Shown: piece by piece, positions 1 to 7,417 of the stretch
Layout of the letters: each line of letters starts with the position of its first letter
Numbering within the stretch: position 1 is the stretch's first letter
Origin: Ricordea florida
Lineage: Eukaryota > Cnidaria > Anthozoa > Corallimorpharia > Ricordeidae
Direction: 5' to 3'
NCBI GenBank assembly: GCA_949710005.1
Contig: OX453284.1
Span: 6,707,477 to 6,771,476 of the forward strand
DNA length: 64,000 nucleotides
Notes under the pieces: generated by a model
What the model saw: only the letters and a program-made list of their open reading frames with translations
Databases searched by the model: none
Told to the model about the DNA's origin: nothing
Translations under genes and position numbers: made by a program

Positions 1-853
1 CAGTCTTGAACAGAAAGCTTACAATAGCGCCCACCATCCCAGGCAGCAATTCGCCAAGTTTCTTCCCAAGGGTTTTTAGCCCATCGCCAACCCCTTTGCC
101 CAATTTCGATAGCCCTTTGGAGAGGTTGGAGACTATGACACCAATGACCACTCCAACGGCACTCATGACAGCAAAGACTGTGAATCCGTATTTCTTGAAG
201 ATGGATTTCACACGATCCCGCAATGACATTCGTTCCTGTATCTCTTCATTCTCACCTTCCAGGTTGGCTATCTCCTCCTCCTGCTCACCGATTTCCCTCT
301 CCAGAGTCTCTATTTGACTACTTTCCTCTGGGGTCTTCAGCGGCTTGTCCCTTTGGAATTTTAGTTTGTCCTTGAGTTTGGATATCATAGTCTTTCTCTT
401 TGTTATCTCACCATCATTGGCTTCCATAACCTCTTCTGCCATTGGGCCTAGACTATTTTTGATGGTATCTGGCAATCCATCATTCAATTCATCATCACCT
501 TTGAATAACACATAAGGTTTTGATCCTTTCCTAAGCAATTTGACGACTACTTGTTTGAATTCATTAAGTCTAGCTGTGAACTTTGACGTATCAACTTTGG
601 GGAATCTTGATCTAATCTTGGCCCAGGCTTCATCTTGTTCAATTTCCATCTCCTCCATCAATAAGGGTCGAGTTTCATCAACACCACCAAATGAGGTTTC
701 CTCCTCTTCATAAGGATCAATTGGACGAGTGGTTGATGTCTTTGTGATTGGGCTCAAGTAAAGTGTATCATCCCCATCATCATGACCTCCATCATCATCA
801 CCTGGCTCATTTAGTGTAGTCGGATCCAAATCGGGATCATAAGCAGTTGCCAT
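1..853 (-). CDS. Polinton coiled-coil membrane protein, partial (runs off the left edge)
   Basis: Reading leftwards from the ATG at 853 the frame stays open to the window edge, giving at least 284 residues. The first 60 residues are very acidic with clustered Asp and Gly. A Glu/Lys-rich coiled-coil stretch follows at about residues 165-215, then a hydrophobic segment (FTVFAVMSAVGVVIGVIVS) and a Gly/Lys/Leu-rich amphipathic repeat (LSKLGKGVGDGLKTLGKKLG) leading into a second hydrophobic stretch. This arrangement resembles a protein that recurs in cnidarian Polintons; its role is unknown, and a virion or membrane-associated role is an inference. A 6-bp inverted repeat (GAAGTT/AACTTC) lies just upstream of the start. 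Confidence 0.75.
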   Translation of the reverse strand, partial: MATAYDPDLDPTTLNEPGDDDGGHDDGDDTLYLSPITKTSTTRPIDPYEEEETSFGGVDETRPLLMEEMEIEQDEAWAKIRSRFPKVDTSKFTARLNEFKQVVVKLLRKGSKPYVLFKGDDELNDGLPDTIKNSLGPMAEEVMEANDGEITKRKTMISKLKDKLKFQRDKPLKTPEESSQIETLEREIGEQEEEIANLEGENEEIQERMSLRDRVKSIFKKYGFTVFAVMSAVGVVIGVIVSNLSKGLSKLGKGVGDGLKTLGKKLGELLPGMVGAIVSFLFKT

Positions 854-887
854 ATTTGAAGTTGAATATGGAAACTTCTAAATTATT

Positions 888-1292
888 TTATATCCACTTG
901 CTGGCAATATATCCCAAGGCTAACATCCCACCAAAAACATAAACCATTTCTCCAGTCTTTTGATCTGAACTGGGTCGGTAATAGTCGGAGAATCTAGGGG
1001 GATTGCCCATTTGATTGTACAATCTCAGCGCTTCATCTGTCTTTGATATGTTCTCAGAGGCTTGATTCTTATTATCCTTCCTACGATTAATAAAGTCAAT
1101 AAGAGCCATTCGCTTCTCTTGGTCTGCAGCATAGACTTTCTGGAACTTCTCCATGGCTTTGTCATGCCTTTCTCTTTCAAGTTGGAGTTCAGCTGAGGAC
1201 GAGCCGCTAATGAGCTTTGCTACATAATTTCCAAGAGTGAAGGCTGTTGCATTGAGGAATGCCCCTCCAATCGTAATTAATGCAGTCGCCAT
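888..1292 (-). CDS. Small Polinton membrane protein, 134 aa
   Basis: The 134-residue protein has a hydrophobic N-terminus (TALITIGGAFLNATAFTLG), a charged, probably helical middle (residues 33-80, rich in Glu, Arg, Lys) and a hydrophobic C-terminal segment (VYVFGGMLALGYIA). The layout suggests two membrane segments joined by a coiled-coil-like linker. Its start is 16 bp from the stop of the next upstream gene (1309), so the two probably share a transcript. Proteins of this kind recur next to capsid genes in cnidarian Polintons. No enzymatic motif is visible, and the function is unknown. Confidence 0.7.
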   Translation of the reverse strand: MATALITIGGAFLNATAFTLGNYVAKLISGSSSAELQLERERHDKAMEKFQKVYAADQEKRMALIDFINRRKDNKNQASENISKTDEALRLYNQMGNPPRFSDYYRPSSDQKTGEMVYVFGGMLALGYIASKWI

Positions 1293-1308
1293 TTATCCAC
1301 TTGTTGTC

Positions 1309-1704
1309 CTACTTCTTAAACAATTTCGAGCCTGTGTATAATGCGATCGGTGTCAACACCCCAAACATAAAGGATACTAATGGTCGTGGTGGTTTGGTTT
1401 TAGGCTTGCATTCCTGCTTTCTTTCTGCTTCAACCTTAGCTTCGTATCTCTCCTTGAATTTGGGACTTACATTCTTCAAGGTTTCTATGATGTAAGCGTT
1501 AAGATCAGGAATTCTCTTTGAATGATTATGGATGTCATGCTCATCACAGAAATACCACTCCATGTCTTCAACCTCCAATTCGGGATTACCTTGGTTGAGC
1601 TTGTAATTGTTGTTTGCATCTCTGATTTGCTCCATCAATGATTCAGCATAAACATGCATAGCAATGTCAAGTACCTCTTTCACACTGAAACTTTTCGTAG
1701 CCAT
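1309..1704 (-). CDS. Small Polinton protein with C-terminal membrane anchor, 131 aa
   Basis: The start is taken at the ATG at 1704, because its A is shared with the TAA stop of the upstream gene (TAATG overlap). An upstream in-frame ATG at 1782 would only add residues that overlap that gene. The protein has a helical acidic N-terminal part, a mid region with Cys and His (WYFCDEHDIHNH), a Lys/Pro-rich stretch and a C-terminal hydrophobic segment (SFMFGVLTPIALYTGSKLF). It looks like a tail-anchored protein. Its function is unknown; it lies in the small-membrane-protein block of the element. Confidence 0.65.
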   Translation of the reverse strand: MATKSFSVKEVLDIAMHVYAESLMEQIRDANNNYKLNQGNPELEVEDMEWYFCDEHDIHNHSKRIPDLNAYIIETLKNVSPKFKERYEAKVEAERKQECKPKTKPPRPLVSFMFGVLTPIALYTGSKLFKK

Positions 1705-1925
1705 TAGATGCTTGTGGGTAGTATCTTCTGATCCTCTAAGTAGGTTTTGGCATACATAGCTATAGCCAGCACAAATACCCATTTGCCATAGTTCATGATA
1801 CTGGTCGATGGGTCGCCGATGAATGACTCCCGAAGAGCCTTTTTGCCAAGCCAGCCCATCCCAGTCGATAATCCAACGAGCACTGCAGAGCCAGTAACTG
1901 TCTTTACGAGCTTATTCTCAGCCAT
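1704..1925 (-). CDS. Very small Polinton membrane protein, 73 aa
   Basis: The 73-residue protein has two hydrophobic segments (TGSAVLVGLSTGMGWLG and YGKWVFVLAIAMYA) separated by a short charged turn. It starts 7 bp from the stop of the preceding gene (1932) and ends in a one-base stop/start overlap with the following gene. The tight packing on one strand supports it as a real gene despite its length. No family was recognised. A viral-type membrane or virion protein is an inference from context. Confidence 0.55.
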   Translation of the reverse strand: MAENKLVKTVTGSAVLVGLSTGMGWLGKKALRESFIGDPSTSIMNYGKWVFVLAIAMYAKTYLEDQKILPTSI

Positions 1926-1931
1926 TTTGAA

Positions 1932-2360
1932 TCACAACAGATCATCTTTTAAATCGGTTTCCTCTGTGGTGCTGGCCACGGGCTGACTTTCTGTGACTTT
2001 GGGCTGTGGTGATGGTTTGAAAATGGTTGAAAAATGCAGATCAGGTATCCTGTCTCGATAGTTTGTCCATAGGCTATAGACGGCGACTCCAACTGTGGCA
2101 CCTATGGCAATAATATTTTGTAGTGAGAAGATATTTTTTGGTATCCAACCACCCCCGTCACCAGCATCAGCAGCCGCAGTAGCCTCAACCGCAACTTTTT
2201 CTTTCTTCTCCCTTTCCTCTTCGCGTTTCAAAGCCTCTCTGGCCCTCTTGTTCTTTTCCGATAACGTTTTGCCAGCTTGAACTCGTTTGGGGTCTTTGAC
2301 CTTGGTTTTGACAGAAGGCTCTCTAGTGATTTGCTCAACCTGACTTGTTTCTTCAGACAT
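1932..2360 (-). CDS. Polinton single-pass membrane protein, 142 aa
   Basis: The protein begins with a polar, strongly charged region. Residues 20-60 carry a Lys/Arg/Glu-rich helix that starts with VKDPKRVQAGKTLSEKNK, followed by an Ala/Gly linker, one transmembrane segment at about residues 77-97 (IIAIGATVGVAVYSLW) and a Pro/Ser/Thr-rich C-terminal tail. A basic KDPKRV-type helix followed by one membrane segment recurs in cnidarian Polinton proteins. It is first in a four-gene block (2360 down to 888). A perfect 7-bp dyad lies 37 bp upstream of its ATG and also precedes the gene starting at 2871. Confidence 0.65.
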   Translation of the reverse strand: MSEETSQVEQITREPSVKTKVKDPKRVQAGKTLSEKNKRAREALKREEEREKKEKVAVEATAAADAGDGGGWIPKNIFSLQNIIAIGATVGVAVYSLWTNYRDRIPDLHFSTIFKPSPQPKVTESQPVASTTEETDLKDDLL

Positions 2361-2396
2361 ATTGTTGTGAGATAATCTACTCTAAGCTTTAAGTCT

Positions 2397-2417
2397 CCTA
2401 GTAAGTTGTATACTAGG
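2397..2417 (-). promoter_or_regulatory. Dyad element, copy 1, upstream of the 142-aa gene
   Basis: CCTAGTA and TACTAGG form a perfect 7-bp inverted repeat with a 7-bp spacer. The surrounding 32 bp (2391-2422) match 2899-2930 at all but one position. The dyad lies 37 bp from the ATG at 2360. A promoter-proximal binding site or a 5'-leader hairpin are the two obvious readings. Confidence 0.6.
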
Positions 2418-2433
2418 AAACTAAACATTTATA

Positions 2434-2871
2434 TTAAAAGATTAGTAACCAGGCTGTGGTTGCAACTGCAGCTGCAATTGTTAATATTTTCACTAGATTA
2501 GTCTTTAGCGCTGTGTGTCTCACTCCATTACTGTCCATCACTGAATACACTTCCTCACCATCTCTGAAAAACACATACTCTACTTCCTTCAGACCCTCAT
2601 CATTCTCCAATTCCAAGCGAAAGTATATACCATTATCACGTAACACGAAACAAGCAACCTTCACTCTCCTATCCTTTCTCATCTTTACAACTACATTGGT
2701 TAATGCTTTTGCTAGATTAGTGCAATTACAAGTCTTTACTTCCTCGTTATCTTTCGATAACAAGTATATGTGTATATCCCCGTTATCCTGCGGCTTGACA
2801 TATCCATGCGTGACTTTCTTATTATTTCTTTCAACACCAGATTCTTTAGTTTGCACTTCTTGTTCAGACAT
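2434..2871 (-). CDS. Polinton tail-anchored protein, 145 aa
   Basis: The start is set at the ATG at 2871 rather than the in-frame ATG at 2919, because the longer version would read through the dyad element at 2905-2925. The first paralogous leader lies entirely outside its gene, and both ATGs then sit 34-37 bp from the dyad. The protein has a polar N-terminus, a central mixed beta-like region with alternating charged and hydrophobic residues (RVKVACFVLRDNGIYFRLEL), and a C-terminal hydrophobic anchor (LVKILTIAAAVATTAWLLIF). No family was recognised. Confidence 0.6.
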   Translation of the reverse strand: MSEQEVQTKESGVERNNKKVTHGYVKPQDNGDIHIYLLSKDNEEVKTCNCTNLAKALTNVVVKMRKDRRVKVACFVLRDNGIYFRLELENDEGLKEVEYVFFRDGEEVYSVMDSNGVRHTALKTNLVKILTIAAAVATTAWLLIF

Positions 2872-2904
2872 GTTGTGAGTTAACTTATTCTTACTTTTAA
2901 GTCT

Positions 2905-2925
2905 CCTAGTAAGTTGCATACTAGG
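2905..2925 (-). promoter_or_regulatory. Dyad element, copy 2, upstream of the 145-aa gene
   Basis: The same CCTAGTA-N7-TACTAGG dyad as at 2397-2417, at nearly the same distance (34 bp) from the next start codon. Conservation covers 32 bp with one change in the loop, while the neighbouring sequence has diverged. That pattern points to a selected or recently copied leader. Confidence 0.6.
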
Positions 2926-2962
2926 AAACTTTCACATCCCACCCAACCCTTAGTTCTTAAAC

Positions 2963-3859
2963 CTAGTTATGCTCAAGAACATATTCATCTTGGTCTGATT
3001 CTTCATCTGAATCGTCTTCATATTCCGAATCACCAAGTACCGCCTCTTCATCTGCCACTGGTTCGAATTCAACCATTGGTTTACTCAACTTAATATGCTG
3101 AACCACTAATTTTGCAGAAGCGATAGCATCGTTTGTACCATGTGCTCCATAATACACAGACTCCCATCTCAATGCCATATGTGAGCATGCTCTGGTGCTG
3201 TTTTCGGGATCATACAAGTAGTTTCTAAAAGTCTCATTCCTTTTGCGACCCTTGAAAACAGTATGACACCTTATTTTGTCTATACCAACACCACTCGTCT
3301 TGAAATTCAGATACATCTCCAATGGCCTCGAGGTGTCAAGTTCTTTGGTCTCCTTGTTTTTTGGAAATGAGTAAGGCATTTTCACCAAATCACTTGGAGC
3401 GGTTTTTAATATTGTCTTTTTAGCATCACCTATATTTGGCAACTCCTTTCGGGTGTCTTTTTTACTGTAGAATCTTTGAAGATTGGACCCAACGATTTCT
3501 ACAATCTTGTCAATCCTATTTTGGGTTTCCTGTTCCGAAAGAGTTGGAGCATTCCTGGTCTCAAATGATGTCAATGGATACTTAACTTGAATTCCATTAA
3601 TGTTCGCAGAATCCTTTTTATTCATGTCTTTGTAAGACCATGACAAACCCCATATGTCTTGTTTTTCCAGTTCAAACGATAAACTCTTCTTTTCACCACC
3701 ATCCATCACAAAGACTTTGGAAAAGGCACAGTTGTACCTTCCACTCTTCTTGGGGTCATCCACAACTATGGAATCCCAATCAAAGTCAGTCTCAGCAAGT
3801 GGTACAAAACGTGACTTCATTGAACCAGTTGAGGAAGTTGAGTTTGTTCTCTGTGACAT
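2963..3859 (-). CDS. Polinton protein with acidic tail, 298 aa, function unknown
   Basis: The start is taken at the ATG at 3859. The frame is open 22 codons further up to a GTG that overlaps the stop of the preceding gene, but no other ATG is present. The body shows alternating beta-type segments with conserved-looking aromatic positions (QDIWGLSWSY; SHMALRWESVYYGAHG). It ends in a strongly acidic tail (EYEDDSDEESDQDEY). Soluble DNA-binding and ssDNA-binding proteins of large DNA viruses often end this way, so a replication or packaging role is possible, but a minor capsid protein cannot be excluded. It is third in a block with the ATPase and the membrane protein at 3922-4458. Confidence 0.65.
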   Translation of the reverse strand: MSQRTNSTSSTGSMKSRFVPLAETDFDWDSIVVDDPKKSGRYNCAFSKVFVMDGGEKKSLSFELEKQDIWGLSWSYKDMNKKDSANINGIQVKYPLTSFETRNAPTLSEQETQNRIDKIVEIVGSNLQRFYSKKDTRKELPNIGDAKKTILKTAPSDLVKMPYSFPKNKETKELDTSRPLEMYLNFKTSGVGIDKIRCHTVFKGRKRNETFRNYLYDPENSTRACSHMALRWESVYYGAHGTNDAIASAKLVVQHIKLSKPMVEFEPVADEEAVLGDSEYEDDSDEESDQDEYVLEHN

Positions 3860-3921
3860 GTTTTCGATCTCTTTCGAGTATGCTTTCAACCGTAAAAGTT
3901 TCACTTCCAATTTCAATTTTT

Positions 3922-4458
3922 TCACCGAACAGTGTCAACCCCTATTTCATCCGTGTTAGCCATGTCGTACAATGTAGCTGGGGGACTAGGCTCTTTTAGT
4001 CTGAAATACTTGAGAGCGGTAATGGCTATTATCAATAACGTAGCAATCGCACCACCATGTACTACTATTGAACCAGAATATTCTGACAGCCACTGTTTGA
4101 TCAACTGATTGTTCTTCCAATCCTTTACCAAAGCATCTGGTTCATCTATTCCGCCGTAACCACTAAGACACCAGTTGACTAATCTGACCAATAGATGTAA
4201 AGGAGGATCAATTAGTCCGTCAGCCACATTCTTACCAGACACCATCTTGTACCTCTTGTAGTACTTCTCTACATCCTTATCCGACAATCTGTGGACATCG
4301 CCTAGAGCCATTTGAACGCCAAGATACTCCTTGGTCGAGCCTAGAGCTAGTATTGAAAGCTCTTCTCTTTTGGATTTCAAATCATCATCAACGTTAATGT
4401 TTGGCGTTGATTGTTCCACCACAGTTTCACCATTCATGATTTCTTCGGGAGTTGTCAT
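3922..4458 (-). CDS. Polinton membrane protein next to the ATPase, 178 aa
   Basis: Its ATG overlaps the TGA of the ATPase gene (ATGA at 4455-4458), so the two are probably co-expressed. Residues 45-100 contain an amphipathic helical region with a pattern (HRLSDKDVEKYYKRYKMV) that recurs in cnidarian Polinton proteins. One transmembrane segment lies at about residues 130-152 (IVVHGGAIATLLIIAITAL), followed by a short polar tail. No enzymatic motif is visible. A virion membrane or scaffold role is inferred from its neighbours. Confidence 0.65.
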   Translation of the reverse strand: MTTPEEIMNGETVVEQSTPNINVDDDLKSKREELSILALGSTKEYLGVQMALGDVHRLSDKDVEKYYKRYKMVSGKNVADGLIDPPLHLLVRLVNWCLSGYGGIDEPDALVKDWKNNQLIKQWLSEYSGSIVVHGGAIATLLIIAITALKYFRLKEPSPPATLYDMANTDEIGVDTVR

Positions 4459-5093
4459 GGTTGTGCCGTTAGAGCCGGTATCTCTAAATAATTTTGGAAT
4501 GGATGCCTAAGGGAGAAGCATAGCCTGGCATACTTTTCATTCATAAGATGCTTCTTGAGTTTCTTCCACGTTTCAGCATCCAGGTCCCCGCCATACTCCT
4601 CGAAAAGCATCTTCATCGCCGTTTGTGATGGATTGTGGAATGAGACCACACAAGCTACATTTTCACGGAATGGTTTGGCTATGGATGTCAGTTGCTGAGT
4701 GAGAACCCACACTGATATCCCTACATGTCTCCCAGAGAAGGCCAAGCCGATGAATTTGTTGGACCTATTCTTCAGATCCTTGGAAACGGCACAATCGTCC
4801 AATATTAGGAGCGTATTGGTACCTGAGAAGAACGATTCACAGTCCATCAACAAATTGTTGATTTCGTCATGATCACTGGCATCTGGCGACAGTACAAAGA
4901 ATCGTTTGTCCCCCTTGGCAAAGCCTCTATAAGTCTTGTTATGGGCATATGTTGGGCAAATCAACACAATATAATCAAACACTTGCCTATAGTGACCACG
5001 AAGCTGCTCCACTATGTATTGGGTCTTTCCGCAATTCGTGGGACCAGTGATGATGCAATTGAATGGAATCATATCTTTGAGTTCGTTCATCAT
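4455..5093 (-). CDS. Genome-packaging ATPase (FtsK/HerA type, Polinton A32-like), 212 aa
   Basis: This is an ATPase of the kind that pumps DNA into icosahedral capsids. Walker A is GPTNCGKT (residues 17-24) and Walker B is LLILDD (residues 95-100). A later TQQLTSI segment fits the sensor region, and the region after residue 120 fits the conserved post-Walker strand (GISVWVLTQQ). Its length of 212 residues is typical of the short packaging ATPases of Polintons, virophages and large DNA viruses. Two consecutive ATGs (5093, 5090) are possible starts. It heads a three-gene overlapping block and is preceded by a perfect 10-bp dyad at 5125-5152. The reading frame is intact. Confidence 0.88.
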   Translation of the reverse strand: MMNELKDMIPFNCIITGPTNCGKTQYIVEQLRGHYRQVFDYIVLICPTYAHNKTYRGFAKGDKRFFVLSPDASDHDEINNLLMDCESFFSGTNTLLILDDCAVSKDLKNRSNKFIGLAFSGRHVGISVWVLTQQLTSIAKPFRENVACVVSFHNPSQTAMKMLFEEYGGDLDAETWKKLKKHLMNEKYARLCFSLRHPFQNYLEIPALTAQP

Positions 5094-5124
5094 TACTCAC
5101 TACATTAACCCCTTTAGATTGATG

Positions 5125-5152
5125 TTTCTTCTCATGACAACGTGAGAAGAAA
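5125..5152 (-). promoter_or_regulatory. 10-bp perfect dyad upstream of the ATPase gene
   Basis: TTTCTTCTCA and TGAGAAGAAA form a perfect inverted repeat with an 8-bp spacer, 31 bp from the ATPase start. It may be an operator-like site, a leader hairpin or a transcription boundary between the capsid and ATPase genes. A closely similar but imperfect dyad lies inside the integrase gene at 6659-6687. Confidence 0.5.
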
Positions 5153-5165
5153 ACCATACAGCGGC

Positions 5166-6401
5166 CTAATATCTAATCTCCTTTAGACCGCCATTAACAA
5201 TGGTCATGACAGCGTCAGCAATAACAAACATGTGACATGTAAGAACTTTGTCTCCTTTCTTTTCTCTCTTAATTTCCAAAGTCACCCCATCACGAGTAGC
5301 ATGAATGTACAAACCACTTCCATGGATATCATTATCTGGGTAAGTCCTCAAATCAATCCACAAAGCGAACTTATCTGTATAGAAATCAGCTTCCTTAATT
5401 GAATCACTAAGGCCAACTCGCTTAATTATGGATTGCCACAAATCAGTCGCCATCATACCTTTCAAATAAACTTGGTTGGGCACCCCATCTATGTCAATCT
5501 TGACTGATGTGATCTTTGGGTTTGCAAAAATCTCAGAATCCTTAAGACCTTCTGTATGAGGGGCAGTGAAAAGGCATAGTATACCAGTCATAGATCTCCT
5601 CGGCACATTAACATGCTGATTTATCACAACATCATTAGCCTCAGAGATTGTAAAGGTTTTGTGAAGAAGTACTTTTTCATACGTGAATCCTTTCCCAGAT
5701 CTGTAGGACCCAACAGCCTGTCTTGCTAAAAAATCATTTGATATGCACTGATACTCCATCTCCATGTTTATTAATTTATAATCAGGTGGTGCTTCACGGT
5801 TTGAATAAACCACAACATCAGAGACTTTAGCCAAAGTCAATTCAAATCTAAGTGGATGTGGTAATCCTATTGGATAAAATACTCCATGATCTTTGAGGAT
5901 TGTGTGATCTAATGGAATGGCATATCTTGTGTTATGAATCGCGGCTAAAGTATTATGCTTTGCTTTTGATGTGTCTTTGTTCCCAGCATTGGTCCTAATC
6001 TTCCTTATGTTAACATCAGATATGCCCTGTCTCAACCTATTCTCACGATCTTCAGTTGTCAAAAACAAATCATGATAAGTCTTGAACAAATCAAATCTAC
6101 TAAGATCCTCTACGATTTCACCACCAAATAGAACCTTATACTGTGAGATTAGATTCCTTCCCAAATTATTAACAAGAGTGTTGTCTTTGTGCCCGGTTAC
6201 AACCATATCAAAGGTTATGTAGACGCTACCGGGCACAATCACAAGATTTTCACTCAATCTTGGTATTTCAATGTATAGTGTCTCACCAGGTTCAGCTGAT
6301 GATGGGTTTAGTGTGACCCTATTTAATGACGTCATAGCCTTCAACCCTTCGCGAGTCCTTGGAACGCGATTGATATCAAGAATGGTTGGTATAGAAGCCA
6401 T
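5166..6401 (-). CDS. Putative double jelly-roll major capsid protein, 411 aa
   Basis: No short motif identifies this protein with certainty; the call rests on pattern and position. The sequence is rich in beta-strand-like segments in two successive blocks, about residues 30-200 and 240-405 (for example TLYIEIPRLSENLVIVPG and KFALWIDLRTYPDND). That matches the size and layout of a minimal double jelly-roll capsid protein. It lies next to the packaging ATPase, as capsid genes do in Polintons, virophages and large DNA viruses. Its start is only 26 bp from the divergent integrase start. A separate penton-type protein was not recognised in the window. The frame is intact from ATG to stop. If it is not the main capsid protein, a minor capsid protein is the next best guess. 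Confidence 0.65.
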   Translation of the reverse strand: MASIPTILDINRVPRTREGLKAMTSLNRVTLNPSSAEPGETLYIEIPRLSENLVIVPGSVYITFDMVVTGHKDNTLVNNLGRNLISQYKVLFGGEIVEDLSRFDLFKTYHDLFLTTEDRENRLRQGISDVNIRKIRTNAGNKDTSKAKHNTLAAIHNTRYAIPLDHTILKDHGVFYPIGLPHPLRFELTLAKVSDVVVYSNREAPPDYKLINMEMEYQCISNDFLARQAVGSYRSGKGFTYEKVLLHKTFTISEANDVVINQHVNVPRRSMTGILCLFTAPHTEGLKDSEIFANPKITSVKIDIDGVPNQVYLKGMMATDLWQSIIKRVGLSDSIKEADFYTDKFALWIDLRTYPDNDIHGSGLYIHATRDGVTLEIKREKKGDKVLTCHMFVIADAVMTIVNGGLKEIRY

Positions 6402-6427
6402 TTAAATGCTTATATTCTGGTTTGTAA
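6402..6427. promoter_or_regulatory. 26-bp divergent gap between capsid and integrase starts
   Basis: Only 26 bp (AT-rich, containing TTAAATGCTTATATTC) separate the two start codons on opposite strands. Any promoters must therefore overlap each other or lie within the opposing coding regions. Confidence 0.5.
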
Positions 6428-7417
6428 ATGACTGATCCTAACGTTTTAAATCGATTATATTACTCCACTGATGGATACTGGAAAGGATACTCAGCCATAC
6501 CCAAATTGGCCAAAGCAGCCAAAGTTAGTGAAAAGGTCGCCAAAGAGTGGTTGGAGAAGCAAGCCTTGTGGCAAATTTACCTCCCAGCCCCCAAGTATAT
6601 ACCCAGGCCGCATTGGAGTGTGAATAAGCCTAATCAGATTCATCAAGCGGACTTGTTGTTTCTTCCTCACGATACAGTGAGAAGAAAAACATACCGCTAT
6701 GCATTAGTCGTGATTGATATCGCGTCAAGATACAAGGATGCCGAACCATTGACCTCAAAGGAGAGTGGTGAAGTTGCCAATGCCTTTCAACGGATTTATT
6801 CCCGTAAGTTGAAGTGGCCACAAACATTAATGGTGGATCCAGGAACAGAATTCAAGGGTGATGTAACAACTCTTATGAATAAGCATCAAGTCACAATCCA
6901 GCGTAGTGAAGCTGGGAATCATAGAGCTCAAGCTTTTGTGGAGAGGGCCAACAGGACTCTCGGTGAGAAGCTATTCAGCCATCAATACGCTCAAGAGATG
7001 ATTAGTGATACCCGATCCACAGTTTGGGTGAATAGATTGCCTGCCATCATGAAGAGCCTCAATAGTGAACCCACCCGTATTACTGGTAAAGAGCCTGACG
7101 AAGCTTTGGAAATGGACTCAATTGACACCAAAACTCCAGACTACAAGCGACCTGTGGGGTTGAATGAGAAGAGATTACCTCCAGATGTTCAAGTCAGATA
7201 TCTTTATGCCCCCGGTGAAGATGAAGGTGGGGACAAACGAAGGGCTACTGATCCCATATGGAGTCTTGAAGTCTATGATTTGGCTCGAACCATAATCGAA
7301 CCGGGTCAACCAGTCTTGTATTATTTGAATGGAGGTCCAAAACGAGGATTCGTTCGCGAAGAGCTTCAATTTGTACCTCAAGACACTGAATCACCACCTT
7401 CTAGCGTCCTGAAATGA
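6428..7417 (+). CDS. Polinton integrase (retrovirus-like DDE integrase), 329 aa
   Basis: The enzyme inserts element DNA into host DNA. Residues 20-45 form a helix-turn-helix-like segment (AIPKLAKAAKVSEKVAKEWL). The rve catalytic core follows, with likely catalytic residues D75 (in HQADLLFL), D137 (in MVDPGTEF) and E173 (in QAFVERANRTLGE). The C-terminal part after residue 230 is rich in short strands, as in SH3-like or chromo-type integrase tails. No HHCC zinc finger was seen at the N-terminus. It is the only + strand gene of the element. Its last 40 bp overlap the 3' end of the polymerase gene tail to tail. The frame is intact, so the protein could still be functional. Confidence 0.9.
   Translation: MTDPNVLNRLYYSTDGYWKGYSAIPKLAKAAKVSEKVAKEWLEKQALWQIYLPAPKYIPRPHWSVNKPNQIHQADLLFLPHDTVRRKTYRYALVVIDIASRYKDAEPLTSKESGEVANAFQRIYSRKLKWPQTLMVDPGTEFKGDVTTLMNKHQVTIQRSEAGNHRAQAFVERANRTLGEKLFSHQYAQEMISDTRSTVWVNRLPAIMKSLNSEPTRITGKEPDEALEMDSIDTKTPDYKRPVGLNEKRLPPDVQVRYLYAPGEDEGGDKRRATDPIWSLEVYDLARTIIEPGQPVLYYLNGGPKRGFVREELQFVPQDTESPPSSVLK

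Noticed and set aside
6..317. Plus-strand open frame of 103 codons
   Set aside because: It mirrors the minus-strand membrane-protein gene at 1-853, which is open over its full visible length and shows coiled-coil and membrane segments.
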